Source: Symmetrospora coprosmae (taxonomy: Eukaryota > Basidiomycota > Cystobasidiomycetes > Symmetrosporaceae). From it: a DNA stretch of 64,000 nucleotides. This document shows, piece by piece, positions 43,857 to 55,948 of the stretch (position 1 is the stretch's first letter; every line of letters starts with the position of its first letter). The notes under the pieces are model-generated. The model had not been told where the DNA came from and did not search any database. It worked only from the letters and a program-made list of their open reading frames with translations. The stretch is taken from positions 1 through 64,000 of the forward strand of contig VUYT01000026.1 of assembly GCA_008802785.1 (NCBI GenBank). Direction: 5' to 3'. Position numbers and translations under genes: made by a program.

Positions 43857-46800
43857 ATGGCAAAGGAGCTGGAGCAGGAGCAGCACCAAGGGTCGAGTCT
43901 TCCTCCTGCTTCTCCTCCTCATGCAAAGACTGTCTCGCACTTCTTCGCTGCCTCCTCCTCCTCCTCCTCCTCTCGCCCTCCTCGCGATGCAGCACCTGCC
44001 CAGTTGTCGTCTCCGCTGCCTGAGGCGATTTCTGCAGCACCACCACCGCGGCGGGCCTCAACGACAGCGCCCGCGTCAGCTGCAAAGGCGTCGAACGGAC
44101 AGCAGCGGGCCAGAGAGCCGCTCGTGAAGAAGCCCAGCATCATCAGCTTGAGCGATGGCAGCGATGACGACGACGACCTGCAGCTACTCGACGGGCCCAG
44201 TGTCCCGAGCAAGCGGGCAGCTCCTACAGATGGCAGGGGTCGCAGCGAACCAAGCGCAGCAGCTGCAGCGGAAGCACCCGCCAAGAAGAAGGTCAAAGTC
44301 GCCGCCTTGTTTGACAGGACCAGGAATGCCCCGAGCATCGTGAAGCTCGAGGAGGGAGCTGCCCAGGGGACCCTGCAGAAGCTGTCCCAGTACAGACTGG
44401 CGCCAGTATTCACTCACAACGGCAACGCTGCGCCTTCCTCAACCACACCCGCGGCAAGAGCTGGTCCGTCAGCGGACTCGTCCTCGTCCCCTCTACCGTC
44501 TGTGCCGGGCAGCCAATCTGACAAGAAGGTACTCGCCCATCGGGCAGCCGTGAGACAGCGTCTGCTTGGCTTCGACGCGTCACAGTACAAAGCTGGAGAT
44601 GCTGCGGAGGGTGCGGTGGCCGAGGAAGGCGAAGCAGACTCTGACGGCGACGAGAACACGCCTGTCGCGAGCAGCTCGAAAGGCACGGGAAAGGGAAAGA
44701 AGAAGGAAGACGATAGCAGCGGGAAAAGCGCTTCCACATCCCGCTTCTCGCAATTTGCAGCAAAGACCGGAAAGGGAACCTCAAGCGAGGATTCGGACAG
44801 CTCCTCTGCGGCGCCGGCGAAGTCTGCCAAAGGAAAGGGCAAGGCGGCTGCCGTCAAATACACACCGCTCGAGCAGCAGGTCATCGATCTCAAGAAGAAG
44901 CATGTGTGTACTTCTTCAGCGTGTGTTCTCCTGCATGCAAGGGCTACGCAGCTAATGGTTTCGGCCACCACTATGCAGCCCGAGACACTCCTGCTCGTCG
45001 AGGTCGGCTACAAGTTCAAGTTCTTCGGAGAGGACGCGAAGATTGCCGCAAAGGAGTTGAATATCGCCTGCTACATGTCTCAGCACTTCTTCACTGCCAT
45101 GGTTCCGGTGCACCGCTTGCAGGTCCATATAAAGAGGTGGGCTGCCCGTCGACAAGCTGCTCATACACGATGGAGAAGGGCTCACATCTGTTCACAGGCT
45201 AGTCACCGCAGGGTACAAGGTCGGCGTTGTCCGACAGAAGGAGACTGCAGCTTTGAAGAAAGTTGGAGACAACCGGAATGCGCCTTTCACCCGAGACCTG
45301 ACAAAGTGAGGAGCTGTTCCTCGCGCACGCTCGAAGAGGTCGATCATGAGCCAACGTCGCTTCGCCAGCCTTTATACGTCAGCGACATACATCGAAGGTC
45401 TCGAGAACGATGCAGTTACTGGTGCCCAGCCTACATTCGGCACGCTCATGTGCATTGTCGAGGAGCCCCACGGCGGCAAAGGCAGCGATGAGAAGGTCGT
45501 CTTCGGCATTGTAGCTGCCCAGCCGTCGACCGGCGAGGTCATATACGATGGTGGGTGTTTCCCGACACACACCGCCCTTGAATTCGGGTATTGAATCTCC
45601 GCACTGCACGTAGAATTTGAGGATACCTTCCTGCGAGCCGAGCTCGAGACGCGTCTCCTGCACATCCAGCCAGGCGAGCTCGTCATTCAAGGCGATGTGT
45701 CTCCACCTACGAATCGCGTAATTTCCTACATACTCACGCAAGAGACGGCATCTACCGGTCAGGCTGGACGCGTCGACAAAGCTCAGAAGAAGCTGTCTTC
45801 AGCGAAGGCTTTCTCAGTCATCACTGCCTTCTACAAGGGCGAAGGAAAGAAGAGCATGGATGGGAACGGCAAGAAAGCCAACATCAGGAGCAAGGGCAAG
45901 GGGAAGGGCAGGGGACCAAGCAAAGGAGACGAGACCGTCGTGCTATTGGACGACGAGGAGGAGGCTGAAACCAGTGACCATGGAATGGCTGTCGACCTGA
46001 CGGGGGATGACGCGGAAGGTACGCTAATTCGAGCAGGCTCCTCGCCTCACAGCCATCTAATGTTTCGAGATTTCCCCGCTGCAGGCGGTGCGGCGAGCCC
46101 TGGTAGCGCCCTCGCTACGGTCCTGGCTTTACCGGAGAAAGTGATGTGAGTTTCCCCTATAAGCCTCCGCGATGTCACCCGCTGACACTTCTTGACGCCT
46201 CGTGCAGCATCGCCTTGGCCGGTCTGCTGCAGCATCTCACCAGCTTCCAGCTGCAATCCGTTTTTGAGCGGCCCAAGTACTTTACGCCCTTCGCCCAGCG
46301 AGGCTCAATGCTGCTTAACTCCAACACCATCGCCAACCTCGAGATCTTCCGGAATCAGACGGACTTCAAGCCTACGCATACCCTCTTCTCGCTTCTTGAC
46401 CACACCAAAACCTCCTTTGGTCAGCGCCTCCTGCGGCGCTGGGTCGCAAAGCCTCTGCTTCAGAAGGAGCCGCTGCTGGAGCGTATCAACGCAGTCGACG
46501 AAATCGTCAAGTCGCAGTCTTACCTGCTGGGCAAGATGCGCGGGCTGTTGAAGGGATTACCAGATCTCGAGCGAGGCCTCGCTCGCATCCACTACGGCAA
46601 GACTACACCACAGGAGCTAGTCCGTGTCCTTTCGGCTTTCCAGCGCATTGCCGAAGAGTTCCCGGACCTCCCCGTGGATCTGACTCAATCGAGCTATGGC
46701 TTCAAATCTGAAACGATCAACTCGATCTTTCGGGCCCTGCCTGACCTTCAGCCTACCGTCAAGGAGATTCTCGAGCTAATCAACGTCCCGAAAGCCCGGG

Positions 46801-48708
46801 AGGGCGTCAAGGAGGATGTCTGGGCCGATGAACACCAGCCGGAAGAGCTCACAGACCTGAAGGACCTGCTCGATACCGTAGATGCCGAGGTGAGTGACTT
46901 GTAGCGCATGCATCAATCATCCGGTCGCTCATTGTCATCTGCTCCAGCTCTCCAACCACCTCAAGGAGTGCCGGAAGCTGCTCAAGAAGCCAAATCTCGA
47001 ATACATCACGGTTGCGCAGGAAGATTACCTCATGGAGGTGGTAAGTGCTGTTTTGCGTATGGTAGGAGCTACGTGCGCTGTGCTGAGGCGCTGGCATGCT
47101 TGCTTCCAGCGCATCTCCGAATGCAAGGTCGTCCCTGCAGACTGGCTACGTATCAACAGTACCAAGACTGTGTACCGCTACCGTTCGCCTCGAACACAGA
47201 GCTTGAAGGAAGAGCGCGAACAGGCTGTCGAAAGACTCGCGGCGGAAGCCGAGCGTGCTTTTGGCGATTTGCTTTCCATGGTCTCACTCAAGTACGAGGC
47301 GTTCCGTGATGGTGAGTATTCCCATTGACGGCCTGTCTTGCACAGTGACGATCGCGAAATAACATCTAGCCTTTTGTCCCACCAGTCGTGGTCAAGCTCG
47401 CCACTATCGACTGCCTCATTTCGCTCTCTTTGGTCGCCATGTTGCCCGGCTACACAAAGCCGGACATTGTGGACGACCCTTGCCTTGACATTGTCGGCGG
47501 GCGGCACCCGATCGTCGAGACTGTCAGCGAGCGGCCTTTCATACCCAACGACGTCCGTTTCGCCGAGGACGGCTTGCGAGCGCTTGTCCTGACCGGCTGC
47601 AACATGAGCGGCAAGAGCAGTTACTCGCGCATGGTAGCTCTGCTCGTGGTCATGGCGCAGATCGGGTGCTACTTGCCCTGCCAGTCTGGGAAGATCGGCA
47701 TCGTCGATTACGTGGGAACGCGCTTCGGGGCTTCAGACGAGATCACTCGCGGCAGGAGTGTGAGTGGGCGCGCTTTGTACCGGGCTCAATCTATCGGCCT
47801 GCTGATCTGGTCGGTCATTGCAGACCTTCATGGTTGAGCTCACCGAGACATGCGAGATTCTCAAAGCATCCACGAGTCGCTCACTCATCGTCCTCGACGA
47901 ACTTGGCCGAGGAACGTCCACCAACGATGGACTAGCCATCGCACATGCCGTTCTGCAGTACATCATCAAGCGCGTTGGAGCCGCGACCATCTTCATCACC
48001 CACTTTCCGCAGCTGGCTGCTCTCGCCTCTGTGAGTTACATCACCCGCTTCTCACGGACTGCTCTCTCCTGCATACTGAAAATGGTCCGGCACCAGAAAT
48101 ACCCAACTCAGTGCAAGACCTTCCAGATGGCCTACGTGGAGGAGGTGGGCATTGACCGCATCCCCGACATCACTTTCCTATACAAGGCAGTGTGAGTCTT
48201 TGAGGAGCTTCGGCTCGACGGCCCTATCTGCCTCTCTATCCTTTTCCAACCCCCCTTTCCTTTCCTGCCAATGATGCTTTGCAACCAATATATCAAGCTC
48301 AACAATCTCAGCCGCTCCGGCGGCGGTGCAGACGCTTGCATTCTTCTACTTTTGTCTGATGGCTTCCGCATGCACTTCACTTTCCGCCTACCGACAATCT
48401 CATTGCGTCACGGCAGCAGAAGCTGACATGTCTTACTCCCTTCTGCAAGGCCCGGCGTTACGGACCGAGTCCATGGCATTGCCTGCGCTAGGATGGCAGG
48501 CGTGCCCGAGAGCGTCTGCCAGGTCGCAGCCGACAGGAGCGAGGAGCTCGAAGAAGGGGACGCTGCCAAAGCTGCAAGACACAAAGCGCAGCGATTGGGT
48601 AATCTCCTTCGCGTCGTCAACAGCGCAAGTCCCGGTGCTGCCACTGGCACCTCAGCATTGCAAACACCTACCCAAGTCGTTCAACTCGCTCGGAAGCTCC
48701 TTCAGTAG
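43857..48708 (+). CDS. MSH3: DNA mismatch repair protein Msh3
   Basis: Thirteen exons: 43857-44903, 44979-45136, 45198-45305, 45369-45550, 45614-46018, 46085-46145, 46208-46889, 46948-47040, 47110-47311, 47386-47759, 47824-48030, 48097-48191 and 48450-48708; 1290 aa. Msh3 pairs with Msh2 (MutS-beta) to bind insertion-deletion loops. Domain I ([39 protein letters not shown]) identifies Msh3 rather than Msh6. The lever and clamp are followed by the ATPase: Walker [10 protein letters not shown] (about 1050-1058) and Walker [14 protein letters not shown] (Asp1129, Glu1130), then [20 protein letters not shown]. The disordered N-terminus has a PIP-like AKTVSHFF at 23-30. The start at 43857 is preferred; the frame stays open upstream but reaches back to the CDC20 stop. 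The last intron is 258 nt. Its convergent neighbour POL5 ends 161 bp away. Confidence 0.92.
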
Positions 48709-48869
48709 TAGCAGTAGTGGCAGTCGCAGTTCGCAGACCCATATCATGCGTGCCCATCGTTGTTGTATCGATCTTTTTCCAAGCTGCAGACAGTCTGCTA
48801 CGATCACCCTATCAAGCAACACAAGGGAGGAAACAGGGTACAATGCAAAGCATCAAGGGATATGCTCCT

Positions 48870-51800
48870 CTATTCGTCTTCGCTATCGCTACTCGTGTCA
48901 TTGTGTAGCTCAGCGCTCTTGCGCTTCACTGCCGACGCCGCTACAGGGGCAGCAGCGGCCTTGTCCTGTTTCGCCTTCTTCCGTTCCTGCTTGCCATTGA
49001 CGGCCTTGGTCGTGAGCGGTGGTAGGCCGTTGGCGGGATCTTTGACCTTTTGGCGGCCGGAGCCTTCGAGGACGGCATCAAGCAACTGCCTGCTCGAGGC
49101 ATTCAGCGATGCCGGCTTGTCTGCTTTGTCGGATCTGGCGAACTGTGCGAGCACGGAGCACAGCTCCTCCACCTTCCACACCGTCCACACGGGCGCTTTA
49201 GAGCCCTTTGGGATGCAGCTCCGTGTCGCTCGGACCGCCTGCATCGTGGCCTTGAAGACCTCTTTCAAGCGGGTAGCGTTGAGCTGCGTGGTAGATCCAT
49301 CTGCCGCGGCGGTGAATATGGCAATCACGTTCGATGCGACCTCTGGGGCGAAGGCGACCACCTCCGCCTTTGCCTGATCCGTTTTCTGCAGGTTCGAGCA
49401 AGGTCAGCTGGATGTTCTCCGTGTCCGCATACTGAGGAGGACGGTGAGCGTACAAGGGAGCTATGTGCAGCCATGACCTCGGCAACTAGGTGTAGCGCCT
49501 GGCATCGCTTGTGCTTGTCCTTCGTTGTCGTCTGCTCTGAGCTAGCGACGAGTAGTGCATCCTTCAGAGCCCAGGCAGCAGTCTTGAAGCGCTGGATAAA
49601 GTCGGTAAAGAGCTTCGGCTGGATCCGCGACTGTTTCCGCACGAGGTAGTCGCTCAAAGATGCCTGATAGACGGCGATGACTTCCTGCGAGTTCCGCACG
49701 CCTGTCTCCCCGAGGATGATGCGGCAGAGGTACAGTGACGTTGCGCTAGCGAGCGCGAGAGCCTCTGGCGATGACGCGCGCTGCGCCGCAGCGTGTACGG
49801 CGGTGAGCGTAGGAAGGAGGGCCCCGACTTCCGTGGACGATGGGTACTCCTTCGACTTCTGTACGATGCCGCGCAGGACTCTACCAGCTTTTGCAGCCAG
49901 CTCCTTGTCCTCGCTACTGGATCTCCGCGCCACGTTGAGCAGCGGCAAGACGGTGTCAACGACGAGGATATTGCCAGGTTGAGCCTTGGCGAAATGCTCG
50001 AGCAGGTCGAGCACCTTCAAACGCGAATTGAGAGCCGCCTCCTGATCCGCCTTGTTGCCCTTGCTCTGCGCTTTCTTAGCCCGGAAGATCTCGGCGAGCT
50101 GGTCATCGAGCTCAAGCATCTGCTCGTCATCCAGAATCTCCTCTTCCTCCTCTTCTGCCCCATCTGCATCGTCCTCGTCATCCTCGTCCTCATCCTCGTC
50201 CACTGCCATTCCGACGCCTCGCAAGGCAGCTTCTACCTTCGCTCGCAATTCCGGATCCGCGTCCAAGTCGATGCCAAGATCCTCGTCGTCCTCATCGCCG
50301 CTATCACTGTCCTCGTCGTCATCACTATCGTCATCGCTGCCATCCTCCGCGCTCTTGCCATTGGGCACGGCTGCAGCTTCTGCCTCATCATCGCTGCCCG
50401 CTGTTGGCTCTTCGACCTCGACGGTTGAGTCTGGCGAGATCTGGTCCAGCAAGAGCTGCAATGCCTGCTCCTTCACCTCGCCTGAGAATGCTGTAAAGAC
50501 CCTCTCGGCCGTCGTCCGGACGAAGGCAGAAGGCTTCTGCAGCAGAGTGACGAGGAGGTCGATGAGGACCGAGATGGGCTCGGCTTCTTCGCCATCCTCC
50601 TCGTCGCCGTTCGCGGCTTTGCCATTCTTGGTCGGGAAGAAGAGGGCTTCGGTGGCGTCTCGCAACTCTTCCAGATTCTCGACGATATCGTCCTCCGGGT
50701 CGTACGACAGGAGAAGCAGGACCTGAATCAGGAAGGCCATGGGCTTCGCCCGCTGCTGATCCTTCTGCGTGTCCGCACATTATGCGATATCAGCGTGTGA
50801 GTGGTTCAGCCATTGAGATGACCTGCAAAGCACTCACGTTCTTCGAGAGCTTGCTCAGCAGCTTCGCTGTAGCTTGACGCTCTTCGATAGCCTCCTCGTC
50901 GGCGCCGAGCATGGATAGGTATTTCTCCTCCTTGCTGAGCGCCTCGAGAGTGGCCAGCGCTCTCTCTGTCCATGGCTCTCCACGACACTTCGGGTTGATC
51001 GTGACGAGGTGCGTCAGCGCAGACAGGAAGCGGCTCCGGAAGAGCGTCTGGGTGGCGGGTGTGAAAGGTGTGTCAGGCTTGCTCTTCAGAGCTCCGATAG
51101 GCCCCTTTTTGGTCGCCTTGTGCAGGTTGAAAAAGCCGTGCAGGGCGAAGAACTCGAGGATGCGCAACGTCCATGCAGGCAGCTCGGCGGCCGCGGCGTC
51201 TTCTGTCCGGGGAAGGGGGCTCGAGTGCTTCCGCACGAGCAGAAGGAGCTGATCCACCGCCCACGAGCGCTTGTTCTCGATCTTCTTGCTCCCACTGTCC
51301 TTGTCGTCGCCATCTACATCCATGCCGTCCGGTTGGGCGCCGTCGTCTGTCCCACTGGCTGCTGCCTGATCCGCTTCGAGGATGAAATTAACAAGCCACT
51401 CGGCATATCGGACAATGGCGTCCTGATCCAGGGACGCGACGACACCTTCGACAGTCTTGGTCCGCGTCATGGCGTCAAAGCGCGTATTGCCGTATGGCGG
51501 GTTGAAGAGCTTCATGAGCACGTCAAAGCCGATGGATGGGTCCTTGTGGCAAGCGGTCGGGATGGACCGGGCAACCTTGTTGGCGATGCCGTGGAGGGTT
51601 CTGTCGCCCTTGCTGAGGTGGTTCATGAGCGTGCGAAGCAAGTTGGGCGTGAGGAGCAGAGGCGCAATATCGCTTGGTGCGGCAGCTAGGCACGCCTCGA
51701 ATGCGACGAGGCCAACGTATTTGCCGGATGAGGCGGAGCTGTTGCCGAGCAGCGATTCCTCGACAGCTGCCGTGTAGAAGTCGAGGAAAGGCACCTTATC

Positions 51801-52962
51801 GGATGCTGGCTCTGCGACCTTTGACTTTTTCTTCTTTGGCTTTTCGGAGGTCGTGGCTGGCGTGCTCAAAGACGGGAAGTAGGCTTGTAGAATCTCGCGC
51901 CAGACGTAGTGGAGCTGGCCGTTGCCGAAGAAGACTGACTGTGCCTGCTCGTCTGCCCTCTTCGAGCTTGCGTTTGCCGACATGCCCTGTAAGCGGACCC
52001 GCAAGTCAGCTTCAACGCATCGTGCTCCTGACTGACAGCGGACAGTCCCACCTTGAGGATGCGCGAGATGGCCGGAATGTTGGCGGCAGAGGAGAGGAGC
52101 TTGGGCGAGGCGAAGGTAGGTGCGGTAAAGGTCGCCCAGTCTGCCTCGACATCCGTCTCCTGCAGCAAGACGGCCATGGCCAGCTTTTCCCGCGTCCACT
52201 CATTCGAGGCGGACGACGATGACGGATCTGGCTTGTTGATAAAGAGCGCTCTGACAACCGCTTTGAGCCCATCCTCCCGCCATGCGACCTGCTCGCTAGT
52301 CTTTGCGAGGAGCTCCCTCGCGGCGAGCTGGACGACCCATCCTGCGCTCTCGCGGAGCCATGCCTTCCGCTCGCCGAGGTAGACGGTCTCCTCGATGGCG
52401 ACCTGCCAGTCATGCAGTGACGACGAGGCTGCAAAGATCAGGCCAGATGCAATGACGGCGTGAATGCCAAAGAGGCGGCTGAAGAGGAAGTCTCGCTCCT
52501 CCTGTCCGCGCAGGCCGTTCCCGAGCTGCGACGACTCGAGGAGGACCGGCAGCACTTGCCGGATGTGAATGACGCTTGACAGACGTGCCAGGAGCTGTGC
52601 GCGTGTGCGTGCGAATTGCCCGAAGTATGTCAATCCGACTGCCCGCCTGGAAATTTGCCATCGCCAGCAATCACGGGATTTCGAAAACGGGGTCAACCCA
52701 CCTCTGTCAGGGCGACTGCGAACCCAAGACGGCTCGACTCTCTCGGTGAAGCGAGACCGCGTATCAACCGTCTGAGGGTGTAGCTGATCTCTTCGTTGTC
52801 GCTGCCGTCGGAGCCAGCTGCGGACGCCGCCTGGAGATGCGCGACGAGAGCTGCGCTCGCTGCGATGCGCACGGCAGGATCGCTGCTCCAGAGCTTGGAC
52901 AGCTCGGACGAGATGCGCGCAGAGGCGGATGGCCCTGCAGACGTCGATGCTGTCGGTACCAT
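48870..52962 (-). CDS. POL5: Pol5 (DNA polymerase phi / MYBBP1A-type ribosome biogenesis factor)
   Basis: Five exons on the minus strand: 52962-52702, 52594-52052, 51986-50838, 50764-49433 and 49385-48870; 1266 aa. Despite its name, the family is an alpha-solenoid nucleolar protein needed for rRNA synthesis and pre-ribosome maturation. Seen: RLIRGLASPRESSRLGFAVALTELLARL, the conserved RDFLFSRLFGIHAVI, long helical repeats, a highly acidic tract (DDDSDDDEDSDSGDEDDEDLG), then DLGIDLDADPELRAKVEAAL and EILDDEQMLELDDQLAEIF, a Pol5 hallmark. The Lys-rich C-terminus ends SSDSEDE. The start at 52962 gives a short N-terminus; an in-frame ATG at 53058 would add 32 residues including an Ala run encoded by a GCT repeat. 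The 47-nt last intron is the shortest predicted in this gene. Confidence 0.9.
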
Positions 52963-53790
52963 CGCTGCTGCTGCTGCTGCTGATGGCTGTCTGTGTGTGC
53001 TGAGACAAGAGCAATAGGCAAGGCGGTTCTGCGACTTTTCGGCAGCACCAGGATGCACGTGCTTTCGTGCTACTCGTCGCCATCAGCGTATGGATGCTAC
53101 ACCTTTGGAGAACTGCTATGACTCCTCTATCCCTGAACATACGCTCGCGACGGTCGAGGCTCGTATCTGGCTGCTGGGACTGCGCTTTTCAGCTTCCGAT
53201 GCTGCATCCCACCGCGGGCCTTGACAGCGTACTCGAGTACAGTACCTGACGGAATTGCTACAAGGGTGGGAGACGCTATCAACGCGCTTGTACTGACAGT
53301 CTCTGTTCGTAGCCGCAGACCGGTCGAATGGGCTCTGCGCGGCAGCATAGCTATCGATGGAGGCATCCTGCAGGACTGCGCTCGGAGTCCGAGAGCAGCA
53401 TCCAATCGTACCTTCGTGCCTCGCACAGCAGGTCCGCTCGTAGGACTAACGGTGCGCTGCAGTACGGCAGCTGCGCGCTGCCCGCTACGCGCTGTGCCAT
53501 ATCCGCTTGCCGTTGACACAGCGAGGACAGGCGACTGGCACTCCCCTTCTCTCCCTCGACAGTGCTCCCAATGTGGCGACCCAGCTGCATTGCGCGTCGG
53601 GGCTATGTGCACATCGGGGCTATGCGACTGATCCATAGGCGTATACGTATCCAGCCGCCGGCATATCTCCTGGCTCTCCCTCCGCGTTGCAACTCACACT
53701 CCTCTGCCTTGCAACCGCGGCCTGCTGGTTTCCTTTACCCCCTACACTCCCCTAAATACACTCACGATAGCGGGTCCCAGCAAACCGACC
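52963..53790. promoter_or_regulatory. Divergent upstream region of POL5 and first orphan paralogue
   Basis: 828 bp. Contains an alternative in-frame POL5 start at 53058 and a GCT/CAG microsatellite at about 52963-52982. Short pyrimidine-rich tracts precede 53791. No gene seen. Confidence 0.5.
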
Positions 53791-54582
53791 ATGAGCAGGC
53801 CCGCCAAGAATGCAACTCTCGTACACGAAACGAGGCTGGTCACTTCACAGCCGCTTAGGAAGAAGTGGATCGGCGGGATACCCTGGCTAGAGCATTCCAC
53901 TGCCATCAGTACGACCCGTCAAATGACCGCGCCAGGGGGACGTGTGACAAAGCGAAACGCAGCAGCACCGCTAAATCCTGTTGGGGAACCAATTGAAGTC
54001 CCTGGAGGTCACAAGGGCGTAACCGTGCGGCCCATCAAAACGATAGTCCCGCAGCACCAGCACACACCGCATCCTGTGTTGACGCATGTCGAAGGTACTG
54101 AAGTGACGGTGCAGGTGAAGCAGCGCGAGTACGACGGGGCTAAGCTCTACTCGCCTGGGATCAGCAAGCCTGGCACGCAATTTCTAAAGGCACAGAAACC
54201 GATACCTAGAGCCAGGGCAGAGAAGCTCGTGCAACGTATGCCCATCTTCCGACCACCCGTAGCCGCCAATGGTGCGGTGACGGGAGTGCTCCGGCGCAAC
54301 GCCCCACGAGCTTCCGTCAACAGCAACGCTCCTGCCAATGACAGGTACAACGTCCTCATCAAGGCTTCGCACAGCAGCTCACCTCGTGTAGCAATGCTCG
54401 ATACTTCTGAAGAGATCTCACTGGTCACAGACTTTGTGGACAGGCTGGTCGACAACCGATTCGGCAAGCAGGCTTGCGCAACCTGGAGCGCGCAGAAGCA
54501 GATCCAGGTCTGGCTTACGTACAGAGAAGGGCACCTGACGCATATCGGCTTGACTCGTCCTCTAGTGAGCTATATCCTCTAG
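53791..54582 (+). CDS. Orphan protein, tandem paralogue A
   Basis: A single uninterrupted frame of 263 aa from ATG to stop. I recognise no family. The sequence is basic, with a Pro/Thr-rich first half and a more ordered C-terminal third (DRYNVLIKAS, VAMLDTSEEISLVTDFVDRL, QIQVWLTYREGHLTHIGL). No signal peptide, membrane helix or known motif is seen. It is related to the next gene: shared blocks include WL-HST near the N-terminus, a G-I/V-LR-x-N motif mid-protein, the NVL...LDT...LVT block, and the GHLT ending. Lack of introns is unusual here, where nearly every other gene is split. Coding status is supported by length, clean frame and this paralogy. Confidence 0.72.
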   Translation: MSRPAKNATLVHETRLVTSQPLRKKWIGGIPWLEHSTAISTTRQMTAPGGRVTKRNAAAPLNPVGEPIEVPGGHKGVTVRPIKTIVPQHQHTPHPVLTHVEGTEVTVQVKQREYDGAKLYSPGISKPGTQFLKAQKPIPRARAEKLVQRMPIFRPPVAANGAVTGVLRRNAPRASVNSNAPANDRYNVLIKASHSSSPRVAMLDTSEEISLVTDFVDRLVDNRFGKQACATWSAQKQIQVWLTYREGHLTHIGLTRPLVSYIL

Positions 54583-55013
54583 CGGCCAAGTTATTGGTAC
54601 GCCACTGCATTCCGAGCCATACTCTACCCATCTGCCGATAACCTTTCAGCGCAATCTCCCTGGGCCCCTTGCTCGTCACGCCGTCGGCCTGGCGCTCGTG
54701 TAGCTAATCCATTCTTGCCATTCCAACCATGCTCGGCGCTATGCGACTGTACCATCCGGCAGCGCTTCGCCGCTTTCATGTTATCTGATGGTACGTATGC
54801 TGGTCTGAGCGTACGGCATGGTCCTGTCCCATAGTCAATTCCCTACATGCCCCTCTGGAAAACATAGGGCATTCTAGCTGTGGTTGGCCTCGCTTTAAAT
54901 CCGAGAGACTCCGCTGATTGTCTCTCTTCTCTGCACAAATCGGTATTCCGCTGATATACGCAAGCTTGCCATTCATCTGATATTCCGATCGTCACAGCCC
55001 CTTGCTACCCAGT
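54583..55013. other. Spacer between the two orphan paralogues
   Basis: 431 bp, less GC-rich than its surroundings. Presumably the promoter of the second paralogue. No terminal repeats or element remnants were seen. Confidence 0.5.
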
Positions 55014-55850
55014 ATGCCTCAGCGCAACGTCAGCTCCAGCACACCATTGCACGCAATGTCGGGCCCTGGGCCGTCCCGCACGCCTCCCATTTACCATGGA
55101 TCGAGACCTCATACCCATAGCACCCACACGGATGTCACTCACGTTGGGACGGGCTGGCTGAGGCACTCGACATCCGTCGTGGCTACGAACGACCATCTGT
55201 ACGAGTACAGTGACGGATCTGGACCCGCTGGCTCGGCCGCTCCGACCCGCAAGACTGGTGGACCCCGCGAGCAAGGACTCACAGGATTGCCCAAGACAGG
55301 CACCTTTATCATGACGCTGACCGGAGACCATCAGGAACGCGGACCTGGACTCTGGATGCAAGAGAGAGGTAACAAGTCGCTCACCAATGTAGATCAGCGC
55401 ATCGTCGACGGTACTAAGCGATATCTGAGTCACGAGGGCGGTAGCGAAGATCTCGTCGGCATCCTCAGACCCAACAGGAGCGAGGCTGAGCCCAACGCGA
55501 CCTCGACGCATCGCGGCTACGACGTGGAGGTCAAGAAGGATGACGGGACGATCGAGAAACACCGAATTGTCACACACCCTGGTCACAATGTCTTACTCAC
55601 GGCCCGAAACGGCGAGCAGGCTCGTGTTCTCAGGCTCGACACCAAGAGAGAACGCGCTCTTGTCACAGAGCTCGTCGGAGGTCTGCAGCAGCAGAAGGGC
55701 AGCAGAAATGCGCAGCTTGCGAACGACTTACGCTCGAGTAAGGGTGTACAGGTCACGCTCAGGCTCGAGAAAGGTCATCTAACGAGCCTTGATCTGCACC
55801 AGCTGCACTCCCAGGGTCATGGACTGTTTGGTGGCCTTTTCGCCAGATAG
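55014..55850 (+). CDS. Orphan protein, tandem paralogue B
   Basis: A single frame of 278 aa starting at the ATG at 55014. Unknown family. The N-terminal third is His/Ser/Thr-rich; the rest is charged and looks folded (GLPKTGTFIMTLTGDHQERG, NVDQRIVDGTKRYLSHEGG, LVGILRPN, GYDVEVKKDDGTIEKHRIV, ARVLRLDTKRERALVTELV, GVQVTLRLEKGHLTSLDL). It aligns with paralogue A over several blocks in the same order but has diverged strongly, so the duplication is old. The C-terminus adds a Gly/Phe-rich tail (GHGLFGGLFAR). No signal peptide, zinc-binding pattern or catalytic motif. Intronless like its partner. A nuclear or structural role is possible but not supported. Confidence 0.75.
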   Translation: MPQRNVSSSTPLHAMSGPGPSRTPPIYHGSRPHTHSTHTDVTHVGTGWLRHSTSVVATNDHLYEYSDGSGPAGSAAPTRKTGGPREQGLTGLPKTGTFIMTLTGDHQERGPGLWMQERGNKSLTNVDQRIVDGTKRYLSHEGGSEDLVGILRPNRSEAEPNATSTHRGYDVEVKKDDGTIEKHRIVTHPGHNVLLTARNGEQARVLRLDTKRERALVTELVGGLQQQKGSRNAQLANDLRSSKGVQVTLRLEKGHLTSLDLHQLHSQGHGLFGGLFAR

Positions 55851-55948
55851 AGACATGCTACTCGTACTGGCCTGGACTGCGTCGTATCCCGTCTGTGTAC
55901 TGCCTACATACCGTCTATACCTCCTCCAAACTGCCCTGCTTCCGCTTT

